Shown here piece after piece: positions 8,017-17,233 of a stretch of DNA of 64,000 bases. Source of the stretch: an uncultured Dehalococcoidia bacterium (GTDB lineage Bacteria > Chloroflexota > Dehalococcoidia > Lucifugimonadales > UBA3495). The first letter of the stretch is position 1. Each line of letters begins with the position of its first letter. The stretch lies in contig CATQHB010000002.1 of NCBI GenBank assembly GCA_958295765.1, forward strand, positions 648,424 through 712,423. Reading direction: 5' to 3'. The notes under the pieces were generated by a model that saw only the letters and a program-made list of their open reading frames with translations, searched no databases and was not told the origin of the DNA. The translations under genes were made by a program, and so were the position numbers.

Positions 8017-9441
8017 CTATTCGGTGGGGGCCGCGCCCAGCACCTTGTAACTCTGATTTTCCTCAGTCCTTTCGGCGGTGGGCAGAACCTCTACCAGCAC
8101 GTTGGAAAGGCCGACTACCTCGCCCTTCTCATCAAAGCTGTAGTTGTCGCCGATGGCCCCGCTCCAGGTAATATCGTACAGACAGTCCCGGAATCCGTCG
8201 GCGTCCTGGTCGTCGCCGGTCTTTTCCAGACAGGCGGCGGTGATGTAAACGTCGTCGTAGGCCGAGCCGAGGAACCAGGGCAGGGTGACGAAGCCGTAGC
8301 GCGCCCGGAAGTTGGACAGGAACTCCGCGCCCTTGGCGCTGGACAGGTCCGGGCTGGGGATGATGGCTTTCAGGCCGGTGGCGGCATCGCCGGCTATCTC
8401 CAGGGCGGTAGTCCCGGTGGGTACAACTTCCGAGTAAATCGGGCCTTCGTAGCCCAACTCCCGGGCCTGCTTGACGATGGTGCCGCCGCTGAACTCCGAC
8501 TGCGCGGCCAGGTGGATGCCGTCCGGGTCCTTGCCCAGCAGCTTGGTCAACTGGCTGCGGAAGTCGGTAACGTCGGAACCGTAACGCTCCTCGGCCACCA
8601 CCTGGCCGCCCCGCTTCTCAAACTGGGCCACGGTAGTCCGCCGGACGCCCTCGGCGTAGTCGGTGGACTCGGTGATGGTAGCCAGGTTGCGGACGCCGTC
8701 GGCCCAGAGAACGTTGCCGGTATCCACGCCCAGCATATTGTCGTTGATGGCGGTTCGGAAAATATAGTCGCCGGCTTCGGCGATGTCCGGGTTAGTGGCC
8801 GACGCGGAGAACAGCACCACGCCGTCCGCCTCGGCCAGGGGAGCGGCGCCCAGCATTGCGCCGCTGCAAGTGGTGCCGAGGATGATTTTCACGCCATTCA
8901 CGTCGGTCAGCTTCTTATAGGCGGTAATCCCGTCCTGGCCGCTGCATTTCGAGTCCTCAATAATCAGCCGCAGGGGGCGCCCGTTGATCCCGCCGGCCGC
9001 GTTTATCTCATCCACGGCCATCTGCTTGGCTTGAACGACTACCGTGCCATAGCTCTCGCCCGGCCCGGTTACCGCATCCATTGCCCCGATAACAAAGGGT
9101 TCCATTGACGGCATCGGGGTCGGGGTGGCGACCACCTCGACCATGACCTCCTTGACCACTTCCGGGCCAGGCACTTCTACCGTTACTTCTACCTCTTTAA
9201 CTACCTCCGGCCCCGGCACTTCTTTAACAACTTCTACCGGTACTTCCTTGACTACCTCGACCGGCACTTCCACCGGCACCTCTTTAACCACCGCCGGCCC
9301 CGGCACCTCTTTAATCACTTCCACCGGCACTTCCTTGACCACTTCCACCGGCGCAGCGGTGCCGCAACCCATTGCCACCAAGGCAAGCAGGGAAACCAGT
9401 ACCAGAAAAACCGCATAGTTTTGGCGCAATGCCCGCATCAT
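8017..9441 (-). CDS. livJ: Branched-chain amino acid type ABC transporter substrate-binding lipoprotein with repeat linker
   Basis: A 474-residue lipoprotein. The signal peptide (residues 1-26) ends in the lipobox LVAMGC. Next comes a low-complexity linker (about 30-105) built from alternating VEVVKEVP and GPEVVKE units. The type I periplasmic binding fold follows (IGAMDAVTGPGESYG, then a Cys pair around IEDSKCSGQDG and TTCSGAM). The linker may span the cell wall or envelope. It is the first gene of the liv cluster. The DNA of the linker is itself repetitive and throws off a Thr/Ser-rich opposite-strand frame that is not a gene. Confidence 0.9.
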   Translation of the reverse strand: MMRALRQNYAVFLVLVSLLALVAMGCGTAAPVEVVKEVPVEVIKEVPGPAVVKEVPVEVPVEVVKEVPVEVVKEVPGPEVVKEVEVTVEVPGPEVVKEVMVEVVATPTPMPSMEPFVIGAMDAVTGPGESYGTVVVQAKQMAVDEINAAGGINGRPLRLIIEDSKCSGQDGITAYKKLTDVNGVKIILGTTCSGAMLGAAPLAEADGVVLFSASATNPDIAEAGDYIFRTAINDNMLGVDTGNVLWADGVRNLATITESTDYAEGVRRTTVAQFEKRGGQVVAEERYGSDVTDFRSQLTKLLGKDPDGIHLAAQSEFSGGTIVKQARELGYEGPIYSEVVPTGTTALEIAGDAATGLKAIIPSPDLSSAKGAEFLSNFRARYGFVTLPWFLGSAYDDVYITAACLEKTGDDQDADGFRDCLYDITWSGAIGDNYSFDEKGEVVGLSNVLVEVLPTAERTEENQSYKVLGAAPTE

Positions 9442-9558
9442 AACCGCATAACCTCCATAGCGCTCCGGATGGCTTTCCCGCCCAGCCGACCGCTACTTGT
9501 CATTTGATTGGTACATTTTGGCATAAACCCTTAGCCGGCGCAAGAACGCCCGTCGGTT

Positions 9559-9584
9559 GGTATTCCCAACATTTGCTGGTATTC
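9559..9584. repeat. Solo fragment resembling an IS1-like terminal repeat
   Basis: The segment begins GGTATTCCCAACATTTGCTG and resembles the GGTATTCTCRACACGCGTTGG ends of the IS1-like element at 12640-14280 and of the palindromic element at 30414-30597. Only one end is recognised here, so it is probably a remnant. Confidence 0.4.
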
Positions 9585-9638
9585 CTTGCCCGTACCGGCT
9601 CCATCGGATTGTAGAGACGGGTTCCGGGCCGGGTCGGG

Positions 9639-9887
9639 TCAGGCTACCACCGAGGCCCGGGCCAGGGAAAGCAGCTCCTGGAGGGAAACCTGGGTATCCC
9701 GCAACTTCTCCTCGATGTTGATGCGGGAATCCACCCACTGCATCGCTTCGCGGGCCGTGCCGGAGGTCGCCAACTCCACCCGGTCGGGGCGGCGGTCGTA
9801 AATGGTATAGCAAATCGACCGGACATCCTCATGAATCACGTAGCCCCGGTAGTAAATGTTCATTCCCCGTGCCATTGCTTCAATCAT
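9639..9887 (-). CDS. Small conserved-looking hypothetical protein
   Basis: An 82-residue protein that I do not recognise. It begins MIEAMARGMNIYYRGYVIHED, followed by a segment with SICYTIYDRRPDRVE, then a helical C-terminal half rich in Glu, Arg and Leu. No signal peptide or membrane helix is seen. The ATG at 9887 is chosen because AGGAG lies seven bases upstream; a TTG one codon earlier is an alternative. It is monocistronic, upstream of livJ on the same strand but about 200 bases away. Codon use is GC-rich at third positions, like its neighbours. Confidence 0.6.
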   Translation of the reverse strand: MIEAMARGMNIYYRGYVIHEDVRSICYTIYDRRPDRVELATSGTAREAMQWVDSRINIEEKLRDTQVSLQELLSLARASVVA

Positions 9888-10234
9888 CAAAATACTCCTG
9901 CAAACGCCGCCGTCGGGATTAAGGATTGGGTCAAGAATGTTCTGAAACCGGCGGCTTGATTGGACATATGTTCTAACAGTTCCCGCCGATAGTCAACGGG
10001 CAAATGTCAGTAATTGCGATTTGGAAAATTGGGCCGGGAAATGGAGTCCTAACCAGGACAACCCAAGCAACCGTCGGCAACCCAAGGAACCGTCGTTCCG
10101 GCGAAAGCCGGAATCCAGGAAATCCACCGGAAAAGATGGAGCAGGCTACCGAACATTCTGGATTCCGGCTTTCGCCGGAACGACGGTGTTATACCGGAAT
10201 GACGGGTTTATGCCGCCATTGTCCGGCCCGGAAA
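9888..10234. repeat. Gene-free region with family A repeat (copy 3)
   Basis: The family A palindrome occupies about 10090-10186, flanked by short CAACCCAAGCAACCGTC-like units that also flank other copies. Nothing else is recognised in this stretch. Confidence 0.75.
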
Positions 10235-11254
10235 CTACCACACCACGACGTAAGCCCCGGTCAAAGTTCCGGTTACGTTGGCGCCGCCGGAGACCGCCTT
10301 GCTCTGGCGGGGCGCCCGCAGCCGGGAAAAGCCGATGTACGTCCCCCGCGTCCCGGTAATCGACTTGGCTCGAAAGGTCACCGTCGCCAGGGTGAAAGGG
10401 TAGCTGACCGGATCGCCCACGGTGCCGGCGGCAAAATCAACCCGGCCAAGGGAGTTGTCCATTTTCCGCTGCAATACATACTCCAGCGCATCCCCGGCAT
10501 CGAGGTACAAGACTTCCAACTCGTCGGTCTCAAACTCCAGGTACACCTGGGCCGCGTCCACCCGATTGACAAACCCGGCCTCCACCACTACCCGCACCTG
10601 AAACTGCTGCCCTACCGCAACCGCGGCGCGCTCGGAGGCCAGCCCAATCATTACGGTTAACTCCGGCAAGGGCGTGGGTGTCGGCGTGGGCGTTAGCGTG
10701 GGGGTAGGTGTAGGGGTAGGGGCTTGAGTTGGAAAGGGCGTTAGTTGGGGCGTAGGCTGTGGCACCGGCGTTGGCATTGGAACCGGAACTATCGTGGCTA
10801 CGGGAGTCGGTGATGGAGTGGGCGCTATTGCGGCCAGAGTTGTAGTTACGGGCGTCGGAGTGGGTTTCACCGCCGCCTTTGCCGGAACGGTAGGTTCCGG
10901 GATGGGAGTGAACTGGAGCTGAGCCGGCGGTGTGGGCCGCGTAGGGGCGGTTGAGGCCTGACTCAATCCCTTGGGCCGCCCGTCTAGGGCCGGCGGTGGC
11001 GGAACTCCCTGGCTGACCGGCCCAACGCCCACCAACCCGGTTGCCGCTGCCTGGCTTGGGGAAACTGGCGGGCCGTCTCCAAACGGTGGCGTGTCAATGG
11101 CCTCTGGAGTGCAGGCCGCCGCCATTAGCGACAAGACCAGGAGAGTCAGCAGCGTTCCGAGGTACAAAGCGGTCCGGCGTCCCGGAGAACGTCGCCGACC
11201 CTTTCCCCGGCAGGGGATGGTCGGGCCGGTCGGGGCCGTGTGCGTCTGCGCCAT
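10235..11254 (-). CDS. Pro/Thr-rich lipoprotein with C-terminal cohesin-like domain
   Basis: A 339-residue secreted or surface protein. A basic N-terminus is followed by a hydrophobic stretch (about residues 30-46) and a lipobox-like MAAAC. Residues 50-200 are a linker of Pro/Thr repeats (PTPTP, PVPQPTP). The last 140 residues look like a cohesin-type beta sandwich: an AVAVGQQFQVRVVVEAG strand, DAAQVYLEFETDELEVL, GRVDFAAGT and FTLATVTFRAKS are typical spacing marks. Cohesin domains bind dockerins in cellulosomes and occur widely in other surface proteins. No dockerin is visible nearby. It lies just downstream of hisS on the same strand. Confidence 0.72.
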   Translation of the reverse strand: MAQTHTAPTGPTIPCRGKGRRRSPGRRTALYLGTLLTLLVLSLMAAACTPEAIDTPPFGDGPPVSPSQAAATGLVGVGPVSQGVPPPPALDGRPKGLSQASTAPTRPTPPAQLQFTPIPEPTVPAKAAVKPTPTPVTTTLAAIAPTPSPTPVATIVPVPMPTPVPQPTPQLTPFPTQAPTPTPTPTLTPTPTPTPLPELTVMIGLASERAAVAVGQQFQVRVVVEAGFVNRVDAAQVYLEFETDELEVLYLDAGDALEYVLQRKMDNSLGRVDFAAGTVGDPVSYPFTLATVTFRAKSITGTRGTYIGFSRLRAPRQSKAVSGGANVTGTLTGAYVVVW

Positions 11255-11281
11255 GGGAGTCTATGGGGGTAAGTCGGGAGG

Positions 11282-12544
11282 CTATTCGGGGCTGGCGGTC
11301 AGTTTTTCCAGAAAATCGGACAGGGCCAGGGTTTCCTGGGTGGAAGTAAGCATATCCCGGATGACCACTTCGCCCCGGCTTATTTCGTCATCCCCCAGGA
11401 TTGCCACGGCAGGAATACCCAAAGCGTTGGCCTGGCGCATCTGCCCGCGCAGGGCACGGGCGCCGCTGCTCAGGATGGCGCCAGCGCCGGCGCGGCGGAT
11501 TCGGGAAGCCAACTCCAGGGCCGGGCCGCGGGCCGCCTCGCCCACGTTGGCGACCAGGTATTGGGGAGAGGGTTCCTCAGGCACTGCCACTTCGCTGCGT
11601 TTCAGGTTCAGGGTGAGCCGCTCCAGGCCGGAACCGAACCCGATGCCGGGGGTGGGCCGCCCGCCCAGTTGCTCCATCAGCCCATCGTAGCGGCCCCCGC
11701 CGCAGATGGTGGACTGGGCGCCGCCTTCCACCGCCGGCTGAATCTCAAAGACGGTGCGGCTGTAGTAGTCCAGCCCCCGCACCAGGCGGTGGTCAACCTG
11801 AAAGGGAATCGCCAGGGCCGCCAGGTATTCCCGCAGCTGGTCCCAGTGTTCCCGGCTGTCCGGGTCCAGATAGTCCACGGAGCGGGGCGCGGCATCGCCC
11901 AGAGAGCGGCAAGTCTCTGCCTTGCAGTCCAGCAACCGCAGGGGATTCCGTTCCAGGCGGTTGCGGCAGTCGGAGCAAAGGCTGGCGTAGTGGTCGCTGT
12001 AGTAGGCTTGGAGCGCGGCGACGTGTTGGGGCCGGCTTTCCCGGTCGCCGATGCTGTTGAGCAGCAGCCGGATGCCGGTCAAGCCCAGGGAGTGCATCAG
12101 CCGCCAGGCCAGTTCAATGACCTCGGCGTCCACCGCTGGGTTGGCATCGCCCAGCACCTCAACGCCGAACTGGTGGTGCTGGCGGAACCGGCCGGCCTGG
12201 GGCCGCTCGTAGCGGAACACCGGGCAGAAGTAGTAGAGGCGCACCGGTTGGGGCAGGTTGTGCATCCCGTGTTCCAGGTAGGCGCGGCAAACCGGCGCCG
12301 TACCCTCCGGGCGCAGGGTTACCAGGTCGCCGCCCCGGTCCTCAAAGGTGTACATCTCCTTTTCCACGATGTCGGTGCCTTCGCCCACCGAGCGAACAAA
12401 AAGCCCGGCATCCTCAAAAACCGGGCTGTCAATCCGGCCAAAGCCATAACTCTGAGCCAGAGCCACCGCCTTGGATTCAATGTAGCGCCAGTATTTCTGC
12501 TCTGCGGGCAGCCGGTCGGCAGTGCCCCGGGGGGCCTGGAACAA
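11282..12544 (-). CDS. hisS: Histidyl-tRNA synthetase
   Basis: A 420-residue class II aminoacyl-tRNA synthetase. The start FQAPRGTADRLP, motif 2 with RPEGTAPVCRAYLEHGM and the following YYFCPVFRYERPQAGRFRQ segment, the histidine-A motif LVRGLDYYSRTVFE and the GGGRYDGL motif are all present, followed by an anticodon-binding domain. Length is normal. The start is TTG (12544) with AGGAG seven bases upstream; no better ATG exists. The IS1-like element lies about 95 bases upstream, so its insertion may have changed hisS promoter context. Confidence 0.95.
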   Translation of the reverse strand: MFQAPRGTADRLPAEQKYWRYIESKAVALAQSYGFGRIDSPVFEDAGLFVRSVGEGTDIVEKEMYTFEDRGGDLVTLRPEGTAPVCRAYLEHGMHNLPQPVRLYYFCPVFRYERPQAGRFRQHHQFGVEVLGDANPAVDAEVIELAWRLMHSLGLTGIRLLLNSIGDRESRPQHVAALQAYYSDHYASLCSDCRNRLERNPLRLLDCKAETCRSLGDAAPRSVDYLDPDSREHWDQLREYLAALAIPFQVDHRLVRGLDYYSRTVFEIQPAVEGGAQSTICGGGRYDGLMEQLGGRPTPGIGFGSGLERLTLNLKRSEVAVPEEPSPQYLVANVGEAARGPALELASRIRRAGAGAILSSGARALRGQMRQANALGIPAVAILGDDEISRGEVVIRDMLTSTQETLALSDFLEKLTASPE

Positions 12545-12730
12545 GGGGGCGCTCCTGATGGTGGATTGATGGAATTACAGGTAGGAATATGGGGGTATTA
12601 TAGGGGGTTTGCGGGGGATTGCAAGGGGTTGGGGGGATTGGTATTCTCGACACGCGTTGGCGTGTCAAATCCAATCCTGATAGAGCCGGGAGCCGGGGCG
12701 GCACTTCCTGCTTTTTACTGTACCCCTTAG

Positions 12731-13558
12731 GGGGTGTCGTCAAATAGAGGGTTTGCTGGTAAGCTGATGGGGCAGGAGGTGGCGTATGGTAGCAGCCCAT
12801 CGTCGGCATGATATGTCGGATCGGGTCTGGGCTCGTCTGGAACCCCATTTGCCGGGGGCTGGGGGTAAAGTGGGCCGGCCGGCCTTCGACAATCGCCGGT
12901 TTTTGGATGCGGTGTCCTGGATTCTGCGTACGGGCGCCCCCTGGCGGGACCTGCCCCCGGATTACGGGGACTGGAAGAACACCCACCGCCGCTTCTGCCG
13001 CTGGCGGGACCGAGGCGTTTGGGAGAAGCTGTTTAACGAGGTGATTGACGAGCCGGACCTGGAGTGGCTGATGCTGGACGCCAGTCATATCAAGGTGCAT
13101 CCCCACGGAGCGGGAGCGGTGGGCGGCAATCAGGAGATGGCCTACACTAAGGGGGGCTGAACTCCAAACTGCACCTGGCGGTGGACGCGCATGGTATGCC
13201 AATCAGACTGCTCCTGACGGAGGGAACCACGGGGGATTGCACTCAAGCGCCAGCCTTGATGGAGGGCCTGGCGGCGGAGCATTTGTTGGCGGACCGGGGG
13301 TATGACAGCAACGAAATGGTGGCAGCGGCATTGGCCCAGGGGATGAACCCGGTGATTCCGCCCAGGAGCAACCGGAAGCAGCCGCGGGAATATGACCGGT
13401 ATCTGTACCAATTACGGCATCTGGTGGAGAACGCCTTTCTGGACTTCAAGCAATGGCGGGGAGTGGCGACCCGTTACGCCAAAAGGACGGCTTCTTTCCT
13501 GGCGATTTGCCAACTCCGGGCCGCCTTCATCTGGAGTAAGTTATTTTGACGACACCCC
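12731..13558 (+). mobile_element. IS5-family (IS427-type) insertion sequence, complete
   Basis: An 828-base element with terminal inverted repeats starting GGGGTGTCGTCAAA at 12731 and ending TTTTGACGACACCCC at 13558. It is flanked by direct TTAG repeats (12727-12730 and 13559-13562), which are the target duplication. It carries two overlapping transposase frames. Intact ends, intact duplication and full DDE residues suggest a recent insertion into the older IS1-like element. Confidence 0.88.
12786..13549 (+). CDS. IS5-family DDE transposase made by -1 frameshifting (orfA/orfB)
   Basis: The first frame (12786-13160, 124 residues) holds the DNA-binding region, RTGAPWRDLPPDYGDW and the first catalytic Asp in MLDASHIKVHPH. 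It ends with TGA right after AAGGGGGGC. A -1 slip on that G run joins it to the second frame, giving GLNSKLHLAVDAHGMPIR, the second Asp in LLADRGYDSNEM and the Glu in LRHLVENAFLDFKQWRG. It ends at 13549, 9 bases from the right end. Programmed frameshifting is known for this group; that it occurs here is inferred from the slippery run and the otherwise intact frames. Confidence 0.85.
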
Positions 13559-14280
13559 TTAGTCCGCCGTACCAACCGATTCAGCTCCCCCGCAAGACCG
13601 AGGGCAATCCCTCGTTCTGGTTGGCTTCCCGCCCTTTACGCGCTTCGTGGCGGTCCCGGGGCAACCAGTTATATACCTCATACCGATCGGCGCTGTACCT
13701 ATGGGCCTCCGGCAAACGCTGATACAACCGCAAGAAGGTCTGCTCATATCGATTTCCCACCTCAAAGTCCTGCCACTGCTGACCATCGGCTTCCTCAATT
13801 AGGCAGTCCAGATCCAGCAGGACTGCCGCCCCTCCCCCCCGACGACAGACCAGGTACGTCCATTGTTCATCCAGGGATATGACCGCAGCCCACGTCCGGT
13901 CGGCTTCCTGCTGTTCCCGGATCAGGGCTAGGGTCGCCCGGGCCTGAGCTGCCTTTTTGAACTCAGGAATAGAAGGTTTCCAGCTTGACCCACCGCGCCC
14001 GGCCGATGGCGGAAAGGCTGCTCCCCTCCAGATACATACTCAACGCCTGGCCCTTGACCCGCTCTGATTAGTAAATAGTGGTTTACTTGGGGCGTGTACC
14101 GGTAATGGAAGTATCCACAGCGATAGGTCTGCTTGCCCCGGGAGGTGCCATACTTGGGCGTCCAGTTGGAACCGCAGTGGGGGCAGCGTAAGTCATGCCG
14201 ATAGGCTCGTTGGGGTATCCCGATTCCCCTCTCTCCCGACCGTCCCTCATTTTATTACACCAACGCGTGTTGAGAATACC

Positions 14281-14366
14281 AACTTTCGGAGTTCAGCTTC
14301 CCTACTTGCGCCGGTCCGGTGCTGGTACTCTCCTTCTTTGGTCTCTTGCCTGCTGCCCGGCGCCGC
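14281..14366. other. Short gap between IS1-like element and defence operon
   Basis: Nothing recognisable is found here. The helicase stop codon lies only 87 bases from the IS1-like right end. That end may therefore be the downstream border of the defence operon. Confidence 0.5.
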
Positions 14367-17201
14367 TTATGGTTGGCTGGCGGGGCCGGACCACCATTGC
14401 AGCCGGCCGTCGGCTAGTTGGTAGGCTTCGGGGTCGGTGGTTACGCGGACGGTGTGGCCCAACGGGTTGGTTACTTCCCAGTTCCGGCCGCCAACCGGTT
14501 TGACCGACCAGTTGGGGGGCATTAGCTCCGGTTGACGTAGCGGTTTTTCCAGGGCGTCCATGGTGATGCGGGGATTGAGGGGAGCATTGGGGGAGCGCCA
14601 GTCGGCGTTCAGCCGGTTTATGTCGAACTCCTTACGGGCGACCAGTTGGTCCAGCGCGGCGTCCGGGTTGGTCTCGTCGCGGATGATGCGCTGGATGCCG
14701 GCGGCGATGATGGGCGGATACTCGCCCACGTTGGCGCGGATGTTCTTAAAGCGGCGGGCCACGGCGGCATAGGCGTCGTGTTCGGCGGTATCAGTGTAGA
14801 ACAGGTTCACCACCTTAACCTTCGGGCGTTCCTGTCCGATGCGGTCAATGCGGCCGGCGCGCTGTTCCAGCGTCATCGGGTTCCAGGGAATGTCGTAGTT
14901 GACTACGACGGAGCAGAATTGCAGGTTCAGGGATTCCGACGCGGTTTCGGTGCAGAGCAAAATGCCCTGGGACTGCTGGCGAAACTCTTCCAACCGGCGG
15001 CTGCGGTCGCCCAGGTGCCCGTCCTGCCCGTATAGCTGGGTCACGTAGTTGCCAGCCGATTGCAGGTGTTCGGCCAGCCAGCTTTGCGTGTCGCGGAACT
15101 GGGTGAACATCAGGATATGGTGGTGGTGGCCCTTTTTCCTCAGCTCCGGTATGAGACTGTTCAACCGGCTCCGCTTGCTGTCCTGATGGGACAGTCTTTC
15201 GGCTTCGGCGGCGGCTTGGAGCAGCGCGTCCAGGTTGGCGGTGGCGTTCAAGGCATTGGTGTCCGAATCGGTGAGTTCATCCAGGTCGGCGTCGTCCAGC
15301 AGGGTCATCCAATCGTCGGCGTCCTGGGGAACCCGTCCGGCGGCGTTGCGCAGGGTTTGAGCGTAGGCGTGGGTGGAGGAACCCATGCGCTTGCGGAAAA
15401 TCGTGGTGATAAAACCCAACGCCTGCTGGTTGATGCGCGGCCCGCCGTAGCATTGCTGAACCAGGGGCTTGATGCCTTCGTACAGCCGCCGTTCTTCGGG
15501 CGTCATGGTGATTTCCACGTCCCTGGCCTGGCGTTGCGGCACGGGAGCGTTGAACAATTTCTGCTGGCGGTACTGGCGCAGCAGTTCCCGGGTGTGGCGG
15601 CTCATCAGCCGCCGGGCCGGCGCACTCTGCTGCATCGCGTCCAGCGTGGCTTGCCGCAGGGCGGGGTCTTCCAGTTGACTGGCGATGTAGTCATCATTTT
15701 CGCTGGCGAGCAGGAAGTTGTCGGTATCCGGCGGGTTGGTCTTGCGCCACAGGTCGCGCCGGTACTTCCACTCCGCCAGGTCGGGGGCTTCGTCCCGGTG
15801 AAAGCGGCGGTATTCGGCGTTATTCCAACCGTCGGGTTCCAGCAATTCCAGCAGCGCCCACAGTTCGACCTCATTAAGCTGCATCGGCGTCGCGGTGAGC
15901 AGCAGCAGTTCCTTGGTACGGTGGGCCATTTGGCGCAGCAGACGCAGGTACTGGTTGGGCTGGCGGCGGTTTTCCAGATCAACTTCGCGGAAACGGGCCC
16001 GGTGGGCCTCGTCCACGATGATTAAGCCATACTCGCCGGAGGTTGATAAGAACTGGTCGGAATTTCGCACCAGCCACTGGTGGCCGGCGATTGCCAGGGG
16101 AACGTGCCAGGGCGGGTTGGCGGCCGGCTCGGTTCGCCCGTTGCGGTAGTAGCGGCCCTGGGCGTCAATGATTGGCGCGTCAATGGCGAACTTCAGCAGC
16201 AGTTCACTTTGCCACTGCTTGGTCGCCGCCTTGGGGGCGATAATCAGGGCGCGGTAGTTGCGATTCCGGTTGCCATTCCGGTTCTGGTTGAGACGGGTTT
16301 TGAGGATGACGCCGGCTTGCAGGGTTTTGCCCAGCCCCACTTCGTCGGCAATCAGGCGGCGCACGGCGGCGCGGCCCACGTTCTCCTGGCGGAACCGCTC
16401 CTGGTGGGGCCAGAGCTTGGCCGGTATGGTGGCAACCGTGCTGTCCGGGTCTTCAGCCAGAGCGTCATAGATGCCTTGCCAGTAGTCGTTGACCACGTAG
16501 CCGGCGGGGGATTCCCCAATCTTCGGCGGCGGCGACGGCGGCGCCAGTTCCCGGATGTAGTCACGATAGTAAGCCGGCAGGTCAATGACGGTCAGGCCGG
16601 CGGCCTGGTTGCTCCAGAGGGCTTGAAACTCGGCCTCGGCGCCTTCCAGGTGTTCCCGGGTGGCGCCTTCGGTGAAAATATAGAGGGATTCCCAGTTGTG
16701 GCGCCAGCCGGAAAGGGTTTCGTTGAGACTGCCGTGGAAGGCGACCCGATTGCCCTGGGCGTCCTCGACGATTCCGCTCTTGGTGTGGAAAAGGTAGCTG
16801 CCGCGAATCGCCACCTTCACTTCCATAATGCCGTTGGCGACCAGCCAGTAGGCCAGTTCCAGGTGGTTGCGGTCGGCAATGTCGGCGGTTTCCGTCAACA
16901 GCAGGTCTTCCCGGGGGGCGGTTTGTTGCAGGGCATCTACCGCCGCCAACTGGCCGTCGTGGATGGCTTGCAGCACGTCATCGTGGACGGTGTGGTCGCA
17001 AATCAGGCGGATGCGCCCGCCGTTGCGGATGAGGCCGGCGGCGCCGGCCGCCGCGGCAATCAGCCCCTGGGCGGTGAAGGTGTAGGTGGTGCGGTCATAG
17101 CGCACCGCCCGTGCCAGCAGCGGCTCGTACAGGCCGGCCACCAGGTCCGGGCAGTTGCCGTGATTATATACCGCTTGCAGGTTCAGGTCGGTTAGGGGCA
17201 T
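14367..17201 (-). CDS. PLD nuclease-SNF2 helicase fusion, defence operon
   Basis: A 944-residue protein. Residues about 15-200 form a phospholipase D-type nuclease domain with one HKD-like motif (FHTKSGIVEDAQGNRVAFHG near 138, then SLNET). From about 260 comes a SWI2/SNF2 superfamily 2 helicase: Walker A ADEVGLGKT near 286, DEAH in LIIVDEAHRARF near 405, LLLTATPMQ, and C-terminal motifs V and VI (TETASESLNLQ, EQRAGRIDRIGQ). Such PLD-SNF2 proteins occur with DUF1156 and DUF499 proteins in predicted defence clusters. The ATG at 17201 is chosen because it lies 32 bases past the TIR stop; the longer frame would overlap the TIR gene. It is the last gene of the operon. Confidence 0.88.
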   Translation of the reverse strand: MPLTDLNLQAVYNHGNCPDLVAGLYEPLLARAVRYDRTTYTFTAQGLIAAAAGAAGLIRNGGRIRLICDHTVHDDVLQAIHDGQLAAVDALQQTAPREDLLLTETADIADRNHLELAYWLVANGIMEVKVAIRGSYLFHTKSGIVEDAQGNRVAFHGSLNETLSGWRHNWESLYIFTEGATREHLEGAEAEFQALWSNQAAGLTVIDLPAYYRDYIRELAPPSPPPKIGESPAGYVVNDYWQGIYDALAEDPDSTVATIPAKLWPHQERFRQENVGRAAVRRLIADEVGLGKTLQAGVILKTRLNQNRNGNRNRNYRALIIAPKAATKQWQSELLLKFAIDAPIIDAQGRYYRNGRTEPAANPPWHVPLAIAGHQWLVRNSDQFLSTSGEYGLIIVDEAHRARFREVDLENRRQPNQYLRLLRQMAHRTKELLLLTATPMQLNEVELWALLELLEPDGWNNAEYRRFHRDEAPDLAEWKYRRDLWRKTNPPDTDNFLLASENDDYIASQLEDPALRQATLDAMQQSAPARRLMSRHTRELLRQYRQQKLFNAPVPQRQARDVEITMTPEERRLYEGIKPLVQQCYGGPRINQQALGFITTIFRKRMGSSTHAYAQTLRNAAGRVPQDADDWMTLLDDADLDELTDSDTNALNATANLDALLQAAAEAERLSHQDSKRSRLNSLIPELRKKGHHHHILMFTQFRDTQSWLAEHLQSAGNYVTQLYGQDGHLGDRSRRLEEFRQQSQGILLCTETASESLNLQFCSVVVNYDIPWNPMTLEQRAGRIDRIGQERPKVKVVNLFYTDTAEHDAYAAVARRFKNIRANVGEYPPIIAAGIQRIIRDETNPDAALDQLVARKEFDINRLNADWRSPNAPLNPRITMDALEKPLRQPELMPPNWSVKPVGGRNWEVTNPLGHTVRVTTDPEAYQLADGRLQWWSGPASQP

Positions 17202-17233
17202 ATCGTTGTTCTCTTTTGCTCGACTGTTCGGGT

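Larger units (their letters stand above)
12661..14215 (-). pseudogene. IS1-like transposase pseudogene
   Basis: Reading the minus strand across three frames gives an IS1-type transposase. An N-terminal zinc ribbon (RCPHCGSNWTPKYG, then GKQTYRC) is followed by a helix-turn-helix stretch (ALSMYLEGSSLSAIGRA). The catalytic part contains AAVISLDEQWTYLV, SADRYEVYNWLP and GELNRLVRRTKGYSKK. It is broken by an in-frame TGA, at least two frameshifts and the IS5-family insertion between RRTKG codons near 12730 and 13559. It cannot make a working transposase. Confidence 0.75.
12640..14280. mobile_element. Decayed IS1-like element with terminal inverted repeats, interrupted by an IS5-family element
   Basis: The ends are GGTATTCTCGACACGCGTTG at 12640 and its inverted counterpart CAACGCGTGTTGAGAATACC ending at 14280. 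They match over about 20 bases with one difference. Removing the nested 828-base IS5-family element and its 4-base target duplication leaves about 809 bases, close to normal IS1-family size. Between the ends is a transposase pseudogene on the minus strand. No clear direct repeat flanks the element, so the insertion is old or rearranged. Confidence 0.75.

Noticed and set aside
9125-9418. Thr/Ser-rich plus-strand open frame over the livJ linker
   Set aside because: It is the opposite-strand image of the VEVVKEVP repeat DNA. The minus-strand frame has a signal peptide and a binding domain.
12477-13202. 241-residue minus-strand frame across the IS ends
   Set aside because: It spans the IS5-family element in the antisense direction. 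Only the KGYSKK part belongs to the IS1-like transposase remnant.
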